A program made the position numbers and the translations under genes. A stretch of DNA of 17,484 bases. It comes from Limnoglobus sp043757025. GTDB taxonomy: Bacteria; Planctomycetota; Planctomycetia; Gemmatales; Gemmataceae. The stretch's first letter is position 1. The number at the start of each line of letters is the position of its first letter. Positions 1 to 8,158 of this stretch are shown here, one piece after another. Below the pieces are notes generated by a model. The model saw nothing but the letters and a program-made list of their open reading frames with translations, was not told where the DNA came from and ran no database searches. The stretch covers positions 1 through 17,484 of the forward strand of contig JAYVQG010000334.1 of assembly GCA_043757025.1 (NCBI GenBank), written 5' to 3'.

Positions 1-210
1 TAGTGAGGCCGGTTATGTAGCTGGCCTCTGTGAGGCCGGTGATGTAGTGAGGCCGGTGATGTAGTGAGGCCGGTGATGTAGTGAGGCCGGTTATGTAGCT
101 GGCCTCTGTGAGGCCGGTGATGTAGTGAGGCCGGTGATGTAGTGAGGCCGGTGATGTAGCTGGCCTCTGTGAGGCCGGTTATGTAGCTGGCCTCTGTGAG
201 GCCGGTTATG
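1..210 (+). repeat. Hairpin-unit tandem array A, long and short units
   Basis: Ten contiguous units fill this stretch exactly. Four are long units of 27 bp (18-44, 96-122, 157-183, 184-210), each starting TAGCTGG and containing the perfect hairpin GGCCTC-TGT-GAGGCC. Six are short units of 17 bp (1-17, 45-61, 62-78, 79-95, 123-139, 140-156) that lack the 10-bp block CTGGCCTCTG, that is, the 5' arm of the hairpin. Units end in GGTGATG or GGTTATG. There are no unique spacers, so this is not CRISPR. The array is already running at base 1 and may extend outside the window. It lies beyond the 3' end of the peptidase gene, the usual setting for REP/BIME-like elements. Confidence 0.9.
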
Positions 211-213
211 TAG

Positions 214-417
214 CTACAAAGACCGGGGTCACAGACCCCAGCTACAAAGACCGGGGTCACTACAAAGACCGGGGTCACAGACCCCAGCTACAAAGACCGG
301 GGTCACTACAAAAGACCGGGGTCACAGACCCCAGCTACAAAGACCGGGGTCACTACAAAAGACCGGGGTCACAGACCCCAGCTACATAGACCGGGGTCAC
401 AGACCCCAGCTACAAAA
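214..417 (-). repeat. Hairpin-unit tandem array B, opposite orientation to array A
   Basis: Long units of 28-29 bp (214-241, 260-287, 306-334, 353-381, 382-409) alternate with 18-bp short units (242-259, 288-305, 335-352); a partial unit follows at 410-417. On the plus strand the long unit contains the hairpin GGGGTC-ACA-GACCCC. Read on the minus strand it matches array A (GTAGCTGG..TCTGTGA..CCGGT) except that two bases of one stem arm and their two partners on the other have both changed, so pairing is kept. Short units lack the same 10-bp block as in array A. The arrays join at the palindrome GTAGCTAC (210-217). The end of this array is about 8 bp from the peptidase stop codon. Confidence 0.9.
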
Positions 418-425
418 CACGATTG

Positions 426-1616
426 TCAAACGATGATGGTGTGGACGGCGGTTTGCAGTTCGCCACCGGTGACGTGAACCGTACGTTCGGCGTCGATGTA
501 GACGTTGATTTCCGAACGCACGCCGAACTCCGGCAGGTAGATTCCCGGTTCGATACTGAAGCAGGTACGGGGAATCACGCAGCGATCTTCGCGAGTTTCG
601 AGGCCGTCCATGTGGGCACCGTTGCCGTGGACTTCCTGCCCGATGTTGTGTCCGGTGCGGTGTGTGAAATTCGCCCCATACTTCGCGCGTTCGATCACTT
701 CGCGGCACGCATGATCGACGAGATAGCCCATCAGCGGCTCGTCGGCGGCGAACGCATCCTTAACCCGCTTGATCGCGGCATCGCGAGCGGCGGCAACGAT
801 GTCGAAAATCTTCGCGTACTTTTCCGGCACCGTGTCGCCGACGTAGGCCACTCGCGTGAGATCGCTGTAAACTGCACGCGGGCGGTTCATCTTGGCCCAC
901 AGGTCGATCAGCACGTAATCGCCCTTGCGAATCGGCGAATCGCGTTCGGGTAGCGGCTCGAAATGCGGGTCGCCGGAGTGCGGGCCGACGCCGACAATCG
1001 GCGGGCTGTACGTCGTCAGGCCGTGCGTGTGGAAATGCTCCATGATCCGCTTCTGCACCGTGCATTCGGTCGTGTGACCCTTTGCACGAATCTCATCGGC
1101 GATGAACTGGAACGCCACGCCGTACGCGGAATCGGTGTGCTTGGCGGCTTCGAAGTGCGACTTTGCTTGTTCGTCGTCCCACGTCGCTTCGAATTGCTGA
1201 ATGAGGTCGCCCGAGGAGACGACAACGGGGCCGTACGACTGCACGAGTTCGACGGTGCCGGCATCGACGCGCGAGACGTACGGGTTGCCGTTGCGCGGCG
1301 AATACTCCATCGCCACGCGGCCCATGCCGATGATGATTTGGCAGACGCCTTCTTCGAGTTCCTGCCACGTGCGATAGATCGTTTTCGAACTGCCCGGCAG
1401 GCTGTCGAGCGCCGCCGGTTCGATCGTGTGAACGAGTTTCTTCGGCTCTCCGGTGGCGGGCACGAAGTAGAACCAGCGCCGCGAAAGTTTCTTCTCCGCA
1501 AGCCCGACCACACGCTGTGCGAGGATGTTACTGCCGCGGAAATCGTACATCAGCCAGCCATCGATACCGGCGGCCTGAATCGCAGTTTGCACCTTGGCGA
1601 GATCGAACACGCGCAT
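426..1616 (-). CDS. M24-family metallopeptidase (Xaa-Pro aminopeptidase-like)
   Basis: A 396-residue protein with the creatinase/prolidase N-terminal domain (about 1-140) followed by a pita-bread catalytic domain. The five metal ligands of family M24 are all visible: D238 (VLIDLW), D252 (YSDLTR), H323 (RTGHNIG), E355 (FSIEPGIY) and E369 (VRSEINV), so it should be an active dinuclear-metal exopeptidase, probably cytoplasmic, cleaving X-Pro peptide bonds. There is no signal peptide. I chose the ATG at 1616 because the protein there starts in family-like fashion (MRVFDLAKVQ) and GGAGGA directly precedes it, although the spacing is unusually short. In-frame alternatives at 1706 and 1754 add up to 46 residues that look unlike coding sequence. 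The gene diverges from the cytochrome gene, and its 3' end abuts the hairpin arrays. Exact substrate is unknown. Confidence 0.9.
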   Translation of the reverse strand: MRVFDLAKVQTAIQAAGIDGWLMYDFRGSNILAQRVVGLAEKKLSRRWFYFVPATGEPKKLVHTIEPAALDSLPGSSKTIYRTWQELEEGVCQIIIGMGRVAMEYSPRNGNPYVSRVDAGTVELVQSYGPVVVSSGDLIQQFEATWDDEQAKSHFEAAKHTDSAYGVAFQFIADEIRAKGHTTECTVQKRIMEHFHTHGLTTYSPPIVGVGPHSGDPHFEPLPERDSPIRKGDYVLIDLWAKMNRPRAVYSDLTRVAYVGDTVPEKYAKIFDIVAAARDAAIKRVKDAFAADEPLMGYLVDHACREVIERAKYGANFTHRTGHNIGQEVHGNGAHMDGLETREDRCVIPRTCFSIEPGIYLPEFGVRSEINVYIDAERTVHVTGGELQTAVHTIIV

Positions 1617-1681
1617 TCCTCCGAAGATTGATGCTTCTATAGATACACCCTCAAATGAATCTCGGCGATGGCCGATTCGAC

Positions 1682-1709
1682 TTGCGATCTCGTTTGCCGT
1701 CCGCATAAT
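1682..1709 (+). promoter_or_regulatory. Possible promoter of the cytochrome gene
   Basis: TTGCGA (1682-1687), a 16-bp spacer and CATAAT (1704-1709) lie about 50 bp before the cytochrome start, in the gap between two divergent genes. Planctomycete promoters are poorly defined, so this is only a match to the general sigma-70 pattern. Confidence 0.3.
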
Positions 1710-1759
1710 CGTACTATCCTCTACATCGAAACTGCGACTCCCACCGGCACCCACTCCGC

Positions 1760-4700
1760 ATGAACCGACATACCCTTACTGCCATAATCTTGCTTGCGAT
1801 GGCTACGACCGGTTTTGCGGTCGAGCGTAAAGACCTGAAACCCGGTCTGACGATGACGAGTCACGTGACCCACATCGTCCCAGGCGTCGGCATCACGTTA
1901 CCGGCGGGCGAGTCGAGTGCGAGCAAGATCGTCTGGAGCGGGTACATCCAGATCGTCACGCAGGGCAAATACACCTTCGCAGCCCGCGCAGCGAATGGCA
2001 ACTTTAAGGTGACGCTGTCCGATGGTGCGGAGGTTTTCAAAGCACTCGATGTGAAAGGCGATGCCTCCGGCGAAGCGATCCACGTCGGCCCGGAACTGCC
2101 ACTTCCCGCGAAGATTTTCCGCTTCACCGCCACGTACGAATTGATGGGCAAAGACGCGCACCGCATCGAACTGCTCTGGCAGGGGCCGGGGTTTCGCCAA
2201 GAGCCGGTGCCGTACTTCTTCTTCGGTCGCATCGCAGATGTTGCCGATACGCAAATCGATGCACACGATCGCGGCCGCTTCCTGTTCGAGGAACATGCGT
2301 GCGTGAAGTGTCATTCCGCTGTCAGTCCGGATGAAGCGAAAGCGTTCGTCGATCGTCGCGGGCCGAACCTGAGCGCCATCGGCCAGCGGGTGTACCCCGG
2401 TTGGCTCGATGCGTGGCTCGCCGACCCCACGAAGCTGCGGCCGCACACGACGATGCCGAAGATGTTCGCCGACGATGCCACGGGCCAAGCGGAACGCTAC
2501 GCCGTGGTGCAGTACCTCACGTCGCTCGGTGGGCCGATGGCGGAAACGCGGATGCCTTCGATTTCCAACGAATATTCGAAGAGCATCGCGAACGGGCAGA
2601 AGCTGTTCACGACAACGGGATGTGCCGCGTGCCACGGCAAACAACTCGCGGCCACCGCGAAAAAATCCGAAGACGACGAGGACGACAAGCCGACCGCGAT
2701 CGATGCGCGTGGCACCTTCTACGGCCTCGGTACGACAACCGGCGCACAATCGCTGTATTCGCTCGGCGCACTCGGCAGCAAGACGAAACCCGAAGAGCTG
2801 CAAGCGTACTTGCTCGACCCGTTGAAGACGAACCCGCACGGCCGAATGCCGAATATGGCACTCAACAGCGTGGAAGCCCGCGACATCGCGCGGCACCTGT
2901 GCCGCACTATCGACGACACGCTCGACCGAACGAAAGTGCCGACGCCGAAACTCGCGCCGTCGGCATTCGCACCGAAACTGGAAAAGGCTGCGTTCGACAA
3001 ATTGAAGGTGAACGACCAATGGCGCGACATCGGTAAACGGTTGCTGACGCAAAAGGGTTGCACGAATTGCCACACCGTCGAAGTGGCTGGTAAGCCATTA
3101 CCGAACGCCGCGGTCGTCGGGTTGGCCACCGCGCGAACGAAACCGAACAGCGGCTGCCTGAGCGAAAAACCGCTCGCCGACAAGTCTCCGGTGTATGCCT
3201 TCGATGCGGCACAGCGTTCGGCCATCGCCGCGTTCCTCACATCGCAAACGACGAACGCCATTTCTAGCGCGTACCAGGTTCGCACCGCACTCAAGCGATT
3301 CAACTGCCTCAACTGTCACCAGCGCGACGGCGAGGGTGGTATCGGTACCGAACTCGGCGACCAGATGAAGAAGCTCGAAAATGCGGAGAACGCCGACGAT
3401 GTGCAACCGCCGCGCCTCACGAGCATCGGGCACAAGTCGAAAACGAGTTGGCTGAAATCGGTGCTCGTTCAGGGTGGGCGAGCGCGACCGTGGATGAATG
3501 TGCGGATGCCGCAATACGGCGAAGGCAACGTCGCCCACCTGCCCGAAGCGTTCGCGCACGCCGAAGGGACTGTCCCCGATTCTTCGACCGCGAAGGTCGA
3601 GTTCACGTCGGCAAAAGTCGACGCGGGCCGCAAACTCGCTGGGAAAGAAGGCCTCGGCTGCATCGGTTGCCACGACATTAGCGGGTTCGTCGGGGGTGGC
3701 ACGCGCGGTCCGGACCTCGCACGCACCGCCGAACGGGTCCGCCTCGAATGGAACTCGCGTTGGATGCACAACCCGCAACGCATCACGCCGGCAACGCGGA
3801 TGCCGCAGAACTTCAACAACGGCATCTCCGCATTCGCCGGCATTCTCAACGGCAACGCCGACGCGCAAATCGAAGCACTCTGGGCGTACTTTTCGCTCGG
3901 GCCAGGGTTGCCGTTACCCGCCGGGATGGAACCGCCCAAAGGGTTGATTTTGAAGGTGACGAATCGCCCCGAGATGCTGAGAACCTTCATGCCCGATGGG
4001 GCCGGAACGAAGGCGATTGCCATCGGCTATCCGGGTGGTGTGAACGCGGTTTTCGATGCCGAGCAGTGCCGCCTCAGTTACGCCTGGGAGGGCAACTTCC
4101 TCGATGCCTCGCCGGTATGGGACAATCGCGGTGGGGCACCCGCGAAGTTGCTCGGGCCGAAGTTTTACAACGCGCCGCAAGGCAACCCGTGGGGACTCAC
4201 GAGTAGCCGCAAAGTACCGGACTTCGCGAAGCGTGCCCGCGATTATTCGTACGGTTCGCCCGTGCCACTCGAGAAAATCTACCAAGGCCCACGCCACGTG
4301 CAGTTCGACAGTTACACCTTAGATATCAGCGGAAATCCGACTTTCCGCTACCGCGTTGGCACCGACGCGGAGAAGGGCGAGATCGTCATCGCCGACACGC
4401 CTGTGCCGATCGAAGCCTCGGTGGCTTCGGGCATTTCCCGACGGATACTCGCCGAAGTTCCCGCGAGCCGAACGACTTGGCTGAACGCAGGTAGCACGAA
4501 CGGCGAGCCGCGCATTTACGCACCGAGCGGCACGAAGTTGGCCATCAATTGGAAGGGCAGCGAACCCGAGGCACCCGCCATCGGCGCGAAGCTCGTGCTA
4601 CCCGATGGCAACCGCGCGATGGTGCTGATGCTGACCGCAGGGCCACCCGATACCGTCTGGCAGTTCGTGCCGAAAGCGGGCGGCGGTTGGTCCGCAATCT

Positions 4701-4804
4701 TGCGACTGCCCGAGCCGAAAGACGCGGCGAAATTCGAACTGAATCTGTCCGCATGGTCGCTGCCGCGCGACGAAGAAAGCCTGTTGAACGCGATCGGTAA
4801 GTGA
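1760..4804 (+). CDS. Secreted five-haem c-type cytochrome protein
   Basis: A 1014-residue exported protein. Residues 1-20 form a signal peptide with a cleavage-like GFA. Residues about 30-160 form a beta-rich domain resembling PA14. Five CxxCH haem-binding motifs follow, at C181, C288, C434, C516 and C634. Met-Pro motifs that could give the second axial ligand occur after four of them: M232, M363, M583 and M681. None is seen between the third motif and the fourth. The last ~300 residues (RTFMPDGAG..AIAIGYPGG..FDAEQCRLSYAWEG..FLDASP) form a domain I associate with planctomycete cytochromes. The likely role is periplasmic electron transfer or oxidation of an unidentified substrate; no dehydrogenase domain is visible in this chain. 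The transporter gene follows after 33 bp, so co-transcription is plausible. Confidence 0.9.
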   Translation: MNRHTLTAIILLAMATTGFAVERKDLKPGLTMTSHVTHIVPGVGITLPAGESSASKIVWSGYIQIVTQGKYTFAARAANGNFKVTLSDGAEVFKALDVKGDASGEAIHVGPELPLPAKIFRFTATYELMGKDAHRIELLWQGPGFRQEPVPYFFFGRIADVADTQIDAHDRGRFLFEEHACVKCHSAVSPDEAKAFVDRRGPNLSAIGQRVYPGWLDAWLADPTKLRPHTTMPKMFADDATGQAERYAVVQYLTSLGGPMAETRMPSISNEYSKSIANGQKLFTTTGCAACHGKQLAATAKKSEDDEDDKPTAIDARGTFYGLGTTTGAQSLYSLGALGSKTKPEELQAYLLDPLKTNPHGRMPNMALNSVEARDIARHLCRTIDDTLDRTKVPTPKLAPSAFAPKLEKAAFDKLKVNDQWRDIGKRLLTQKGCTNCHTVEVAGKPLPNAAVVGLATARTKPNSGCLSEKPLADKSPVYAFDAAQRSAIAAFLTSQTTNAISSAYQVRTALKRFNCLNCHQRDGEGGIGTELGDQMKKLENAENADDVQPPRLTSIGHKSKTSWLKSVLVQGGRARPWMNVRMPQYGEGNVAHLPEAFAHAEGTVPDSSTAKVEFTSAKVDAGRKLAGKEGLGCIGCHDISGFVGGGTRGPDLARTAERVRLEWNSRWMHNPQRITPATRMPQNFNNGISAFAGILNGNADAQIEALWAYFSLGPGLPLPAGMEPPKGLILKVTNRPEMLRTFMPDGAGTKAIAIGYPGGVNAVFDAEQCRLSYAWEGNFLDASPVWDNRGGAPAKLLGPKFYNAPQGNPWGLTSSRKVPDFAKRARDYSYGSPVPLEKIYQGPRHVQFDSYTLDISGNPTFRYRVGTDAEKGEIVIADTPVPIEASVASGISRRILAEVPASRTTWLNAGSTNGEPRIYAPSGTKLAINWKGSEPEAPAIGAKLVLPDGNRAMVLMLTAGPPDTVWQFVPKAGGGWSAILRLPEPKDAAKFELNLSAWSLPRDEESLLNAIGK

Positions 4805-4837
4805 GAGATTCCGAACCACCCGTCCCCGAGTACGCCC

Positions 4838-6175
4838 ATGAAATTTCCGCTTCGTGCTGCGATTGCCGTTGTCGTCGCCGCGCTGTTTGCTGCCAGTTAT
4901 GCGGTCGCCGATCCGCGTATGCGGGCGCTCATCGGGGTGCCGACGCTCATCGCCGTTGCATTCCTGTTTTCGCGAGATCTCCGCGCGATCAACCGGCGAG
5001 TGGTCGTCGCGGGCATCCTGATGCAAATCGCAATTGCGGTACTTATCCTGAAAGTCGATTTCATCCGCGATGGGTTCGATTCGGCCGGACAGGTCGTCAC
5101 AAAAAGCGTCGATTACAGTATGGCTGGCAGCTGGATTTTCGGCCCACTCGGTAGCGAAAAATCGATGGATTCCGCCTTCGGTCCAAAGACGGGCGTGCCG
5201 TTCCTGATTACCATCACCTGCACCGTCATTTTCGTGGCATCGCTGTTCAGCGTGCTGTATCACTTGCGAATCCTGCAAGCGATCGTCTGGGTGTTCGCGA
5301 AAGCAATGATTTTACTGATGGGCAAATCGGGCGTCAGCGGGGCCGAAAGTCTTTCGACGGCGGCGAACGTCTTCATGGGTCAAACCGAAGCGCCGCTGAT
5401 CGTCAAACCGTATATCGCGAAGATGACGCAATCCGAACTGCTTGCCATCATGATCGGCGGCATGGCGACCATTGCGGGTGGCGTGATGGTGATCTACATC
5501 GACATCATGACCAAGGCCGGCATACCGAATGCCGCAATGTCGATACTGGCGACGAGCGTGATGGCCGCCCCGTGTACACTCTACATTTCGAAAATTCTCT
5601 ACCCCGAAACCGAAGTGCCGGAAACCCGTGGCGATGTGAAGATTTTCGGCGAGAAACCGCACGCGAACGCGATCGATGCCGCTGCGGCGGGGGCGTCCGA
5701 TGGCATGATGCTCGCGATCAACATTGTCGCGATGCTGATCGCGTTCCTTGCTCTGATCGCGATGGCGAATGCGTGCATCGGCTACTTCAATGCGTCGTGG
5801 TCGCTCGAAGCGTTCTTCTCGTACGCCTTCGCGCCGGTGGCGCATATCATGGGCGTCGATGCCGCCGATGTACCGAAGGTCGCGCAGCTTCTCGGCGTCA
5901 AACTCGTCGGCAACGAGTTCCTCGCGTTCGACCAGATGACGCGTCTGTTCAAGCCCGGAACCGAAACCGGGATGTCGACCCGGTCGTACGCAATTGCCAC
6001 CTATGCGCTGACAGGTTTCGCGAACATCAGTTCGATCGGCATCCAGATCGGCGGGATCGGCGCGATGGCGAAAGAACGACGCGGCGACCTCGCCCGCCTC
6101 GGCTTCCGCGCCCTCCTCGGCGGCTTCCTCGCCACGCTCGTCAACGCCGCCATCGCCGGCGTGCTGATGCCGTAA
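4838..6175 (+). CDS. Concentrative nucleoside transporter (CNT/NupC family)
   Basis: A 445-residue inner-membrane protein with many hydrophobic segments (for example 7-24, 30-45, 55-72, 121-140, 200-222, 290-312, 424-443). It carries the CNT signatures: GQTEAPL at 181-187, NEFLAF at 359-364 and GFANISSIGIQIG at 393-405. By comparison with the structurally known Vibrio CNT, Q182, T183, E184, E360, N396 and S399 should line the nucleoside site. It would import nucleosides with Na+ or H+. The length is typical of bacterial CNTs, although the stretch between 73 and 120 is hydrophilic and may be an extracytoplasmic loop. It starts 33 bp after the cytochrome stop without a clear Shine-Dalgarno sequence. 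Sodium versus proton coupling and purine versus pyrimidine preference cannot be read from the sequence. Confidence 0.93.
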   Translation: MKFPLRAAIAVVVAALFAASYAVADPRMRALIGVPTLIAVAFLFSRDLRAINRRVVVAGILMQIAIAVLILKVDFIRDGFDSAGQVVTKSVDYSMAGSWIFGPLGSEKSMDSAFGPKTGVPFLITITCTVIFVASLFSVLYHLRILQAIVWVFAKAMILLMGKSGVSGAESLSTAANVFMGQTEAPLIVKPYIAKMTQSELLAIMIGGMATIAGGVMVIYIDIMTKAGIPNAAMSILATSVMAAPCTLYISKILYPETEVPETRGDVKIFGEKPHANAIDAAAAGASDGMMLAINIVAMLIAFLALIAMANACIGYFNASWSLEAFFSYAFAPVAHIMGVDAADVPKVAQLLGVKLVGNEFLAFDQMTRLFKPGTETGMSTRSYAIATYALTGFANISSIGIQIGGIGAMAKERRGDLARLGFRALLGGFLATLVNAAIAGVLMP

Positions 6176-6186
6176 GGCGAGCGTCG

Positions 6187-6213
6187 TTTCGTGCGGGCAC
6201 AACTCGCGCGAAA
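6187..6213 (+). terminator. Hairpin after the transporter gene, possible terminator
   Basis: Twelve bases after the transporter stop, TTTCGTGCG (6187-6195) pairs with CGCGCGAAA (6205-6213) over nine base pairs, one of them T-G, around a nine-base loop. No T-run follows, so it would be a weak intrinsic terminator or an mRNA-stabilising hairpin. Confidence 0.35.
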
Positions 6214-6243
6214 TCAAACGGTACACTTCCGCTCGTAATTATA

Positions 6244-6272
6244 TTGACATCAAAAACGCGACGGACAACAAT
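6244..6272 (+). promoter_or_regulatory. Possible promoter of the multicopper oxidase gene
   Basis: A perfect TTGACA (6244-6249) is followed after 17 bp by AACAAT (6267-6272), about 96 bp before the oxidase start and downstream of the hairpin. The -10 match is only four of six. Confidence 0.27.
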
Positions 6273-6368
6273 TTCTCATCGCACTCGATGCGTATGGGTG
6301 GAAAGTGCGTCGAGATAGTCGACGAGCCACACGCGAGACAAATACCCTCACACGTTTAGGATTCGCAA

Positions 6369-8063
6369 ATGCCACTCGAACCATTTCAAGACGAATTACC
6401 TCGCCTCGGTCGCATGAGCAAACTCGCGACATCGCCCGCCGACGAAGACTGGTATGAGGTGGCCGCGACCGCATTTTCCCACACGTTCCATGCGAGCATG
6501 AACCCGATCCCAGTGTGGGGTTACGACGGCACTTACCCCGGCAAGGTGTTCGACACGCCGCGAGACCGGCTGGTGCAAGTGACGTGGATCAACCGGCTGA
6601 TTCTGGACCCGCCCGACAAGTTTCCGTTCGAGGTGATCCCCAGCCCGTACCCGATGCCCGGCGACGCCGAACATGCCGACCACACCACCAAGCCGGGGCA
6701 TACGGTCGTCCACTTGCACGGCGCGCACGTGCCATCTGACAGCGACGGCTGGCCGAAGACGTTCCTCCACCCCGCCGGCGGCCATGGTCACTCGTCGGCC
6801 ATTTTCCGCTATCCGAACCGCCAGCCGGGCGCGATGCTGTGGTATCACGACCACACCATGCACATCACACGGCTGAACGTTTACGCAGGGCTGGCCGGAC
6901 CGTATATCCTTCGCGACCCGAACGAAGCGGATCTGAAGCTGCCCAGCGACCAGTACGAGATCCCGTTGATCCTTCAGGATCGGACGTTCGACTCGCCGGA
7001 CTCGCCTACCGCGCTTTGGCACGAAGTAACGGCCGATCAGCCAGAGTTTTTCGGCGAGTACGTTGTCGCCAATGGCAAGGTGTGGCCGTACTGCACCGTC
7101 GAAGCCCGTCGCTATCGCTTACGGGTGGTGAATGGGGCGAACTCCCGCTTCTTTCGCCTTGGTGTACGACTGGAAACTGGCAATCGTAGCCGCACGCCGT
7201 CGATCTTCCAAATCGGCACGGATGGAGGCTTTCTTCCCGCGCCGGTCGAAATCGGCACGACCGACCAGCCCCGGCTCACACTTGCACCGGGCGAGCGAGC
7301 AGACCTGATCGTGGACTTCTCAGCCTGTCAGCCGGCCGACGAGTTTATCCTCACCAACGACGCCCCCGCTCCGTTCCCCGGTGGTGGCGACGGTACTCTC
7401 GACCCGGCCACCACCGGCGTCGTCCTCAAGTTCATCGTGACGGCGGTCGCCGGAACCGATGCGAGTCAACTACCGGCCACGCTTCCGCACAACTTCACAA
7501 CCGACATCGGCGGGGAGCAAGTCCCTCTGGTGAACGACGACTGGTCATCGAACGAGAAGAATCTCAATACAAAGCTCGCCGCTGCTTATCCCAAGGATTC
7601 GCGGGCATCGATCCGCTACCGGACACGGGCCCTCACGGAAGAGGCCGACAAGATGGTACTGCTCGATACGCGCCGCTGGGAGGAACCCGTGACAGAGACG
7701 CCGGTGGTGGACAGCGTCGAGATTTGGAACATCGACAACCGTACGGGGGATGAGCATCCGATCCACGTACACCTCGTTCAGTTCTTGATCCTCGATCGTA
7801 AGCCACTGCCGGACAACCTCAACCCGGCCTTGCCGCTCGATCCGAACGAGCGGGGCTGGAAAGACACCGTCCGCTGCCATCCCGGCGAGCGGACGCGGAT
7901 CATCGCTCGGTTCGCCGACTACACCGGCTGGTATGTCTGGCATTGCCACATGCTGGAACACGAGGACCACGATATGATGCGGCCGATGTATGTCCGCTGC
8001 CCACGCGAACCGGACGGGGTGCAGGTGCCGCGTCCAGATCAGCCAGAGATTCACCATCACTAA
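6369..8063 (+). CDS. Multicopper oxidase, CotA/bilirubin-oxidase-like
   Basis: A 564-residue three-domain laccase-like oxidase. All four copper motifs are intact: HLHG (H115, H117), YHDH (H160, H162), HPIHVH (H463, H466, H468) and HCHMLEHEDHDMMRPM (H525, C526, H527, H531, with M536 as the type-1 axial ligand). The last motif is close to that of the Bacillus spore-coat laccase CotA, as I remember it. The enzyme should couple one-electron oxidation of phenols, bilirubin-like pigments or metal ions to reduction of O2 to water. No Sec or Tat signal peptide is visible: the protein starts MPLEPFQDELPRL, as CotA-type proteins do, which implies a cytoplasmic or surface-assembled enzyme or an unusual export route. 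It seems to stand alone between a hairpin at 6187 and a repeat at 8089. It ends in a natural IHHH. Confidence 0.93.
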   Translation: MPLEPFQDELPRLGRMSKLATSPADEDWYEVAATAFSHTFHASMNPIPVWGYDGTYPGKVFDTPRDRLVQVTWINRLILDPPDKFPFEVIPSPYPMPGDAEHADHTTKPGHTVVHLHGAHVPSDSDGWPKTFLHPAGGHGHSSAIFRYPNRQPGAMLWYHDHTMHITRLNVYAGLAGPYILRDPNEADLKLPSDQYEIPLILQDRTFDSPDSPTALWHEVTADQPEFFGEYVVANGKVWPYCTVEARRYRLRVVNGANSRFFRLGVRLETGNRSRTPSIFQIGTDGGFLPAPVEIGTTDQPRLTLAPGERADLIVDFSACQPADEFILTNDAPAPFPGGGDGTLDPATTGVVLKFIVTAVAGTDASQLPATLPHNFTTDIGGEQVPLVNDDWSSNEKNLNTKLAAAYPKDSRASIRYRTRALTEEADKMVLLDTRRWEEPVTETPVVDSVEIWNIDNRTGDEHPIHVHLVQFLILDRKPLPDNLNPALPLDPNERGWKDTVRCHPGERTRIIARFADYTGWYVWHCHMLEHEDHDMMRPMYVRCPREPDGVQVPRPDQPEIHHH

Positions 8064-8088
8064 TGGTAACCGCCAAGATCACCCAATA

Positions 8089-8141
8089 CATCCGGCCCAC
8101 GCTTTGCTCCGAAGCTTTTGCGGCGCGGCGAAACGAAAACC
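8089..8141 (+). repeat. 53-bp dispersed hairpin repeat, copy 1
   Basis: It starts CATCCGGCCCACGC and ends AAACGAAAACC. Forty-five of 53 positions agree with the copy at 8815-8867, with no gaps. The core CTTTG-CTC-CGAAG can fold with one T-G pair. It lies between the oxidase stop and the next start codon, 17 bp before the latter. Confidence 0.75.
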
Positions 8142-8158
8142 GATACTCGGAGAGCGGC

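Noticed and set aside
1..417. CRISPR array
   Set aside because: Units are contiguous, with no unique spacers of constant length, and there are no cas genes nearby.
1898..3073. Minus-strand open frame of 391 codons inside the cytochrome gene
   Set aside because: Composition is typical of a shadow of GC-rich coding sequence; the plus strand has five haem motifs in frame.
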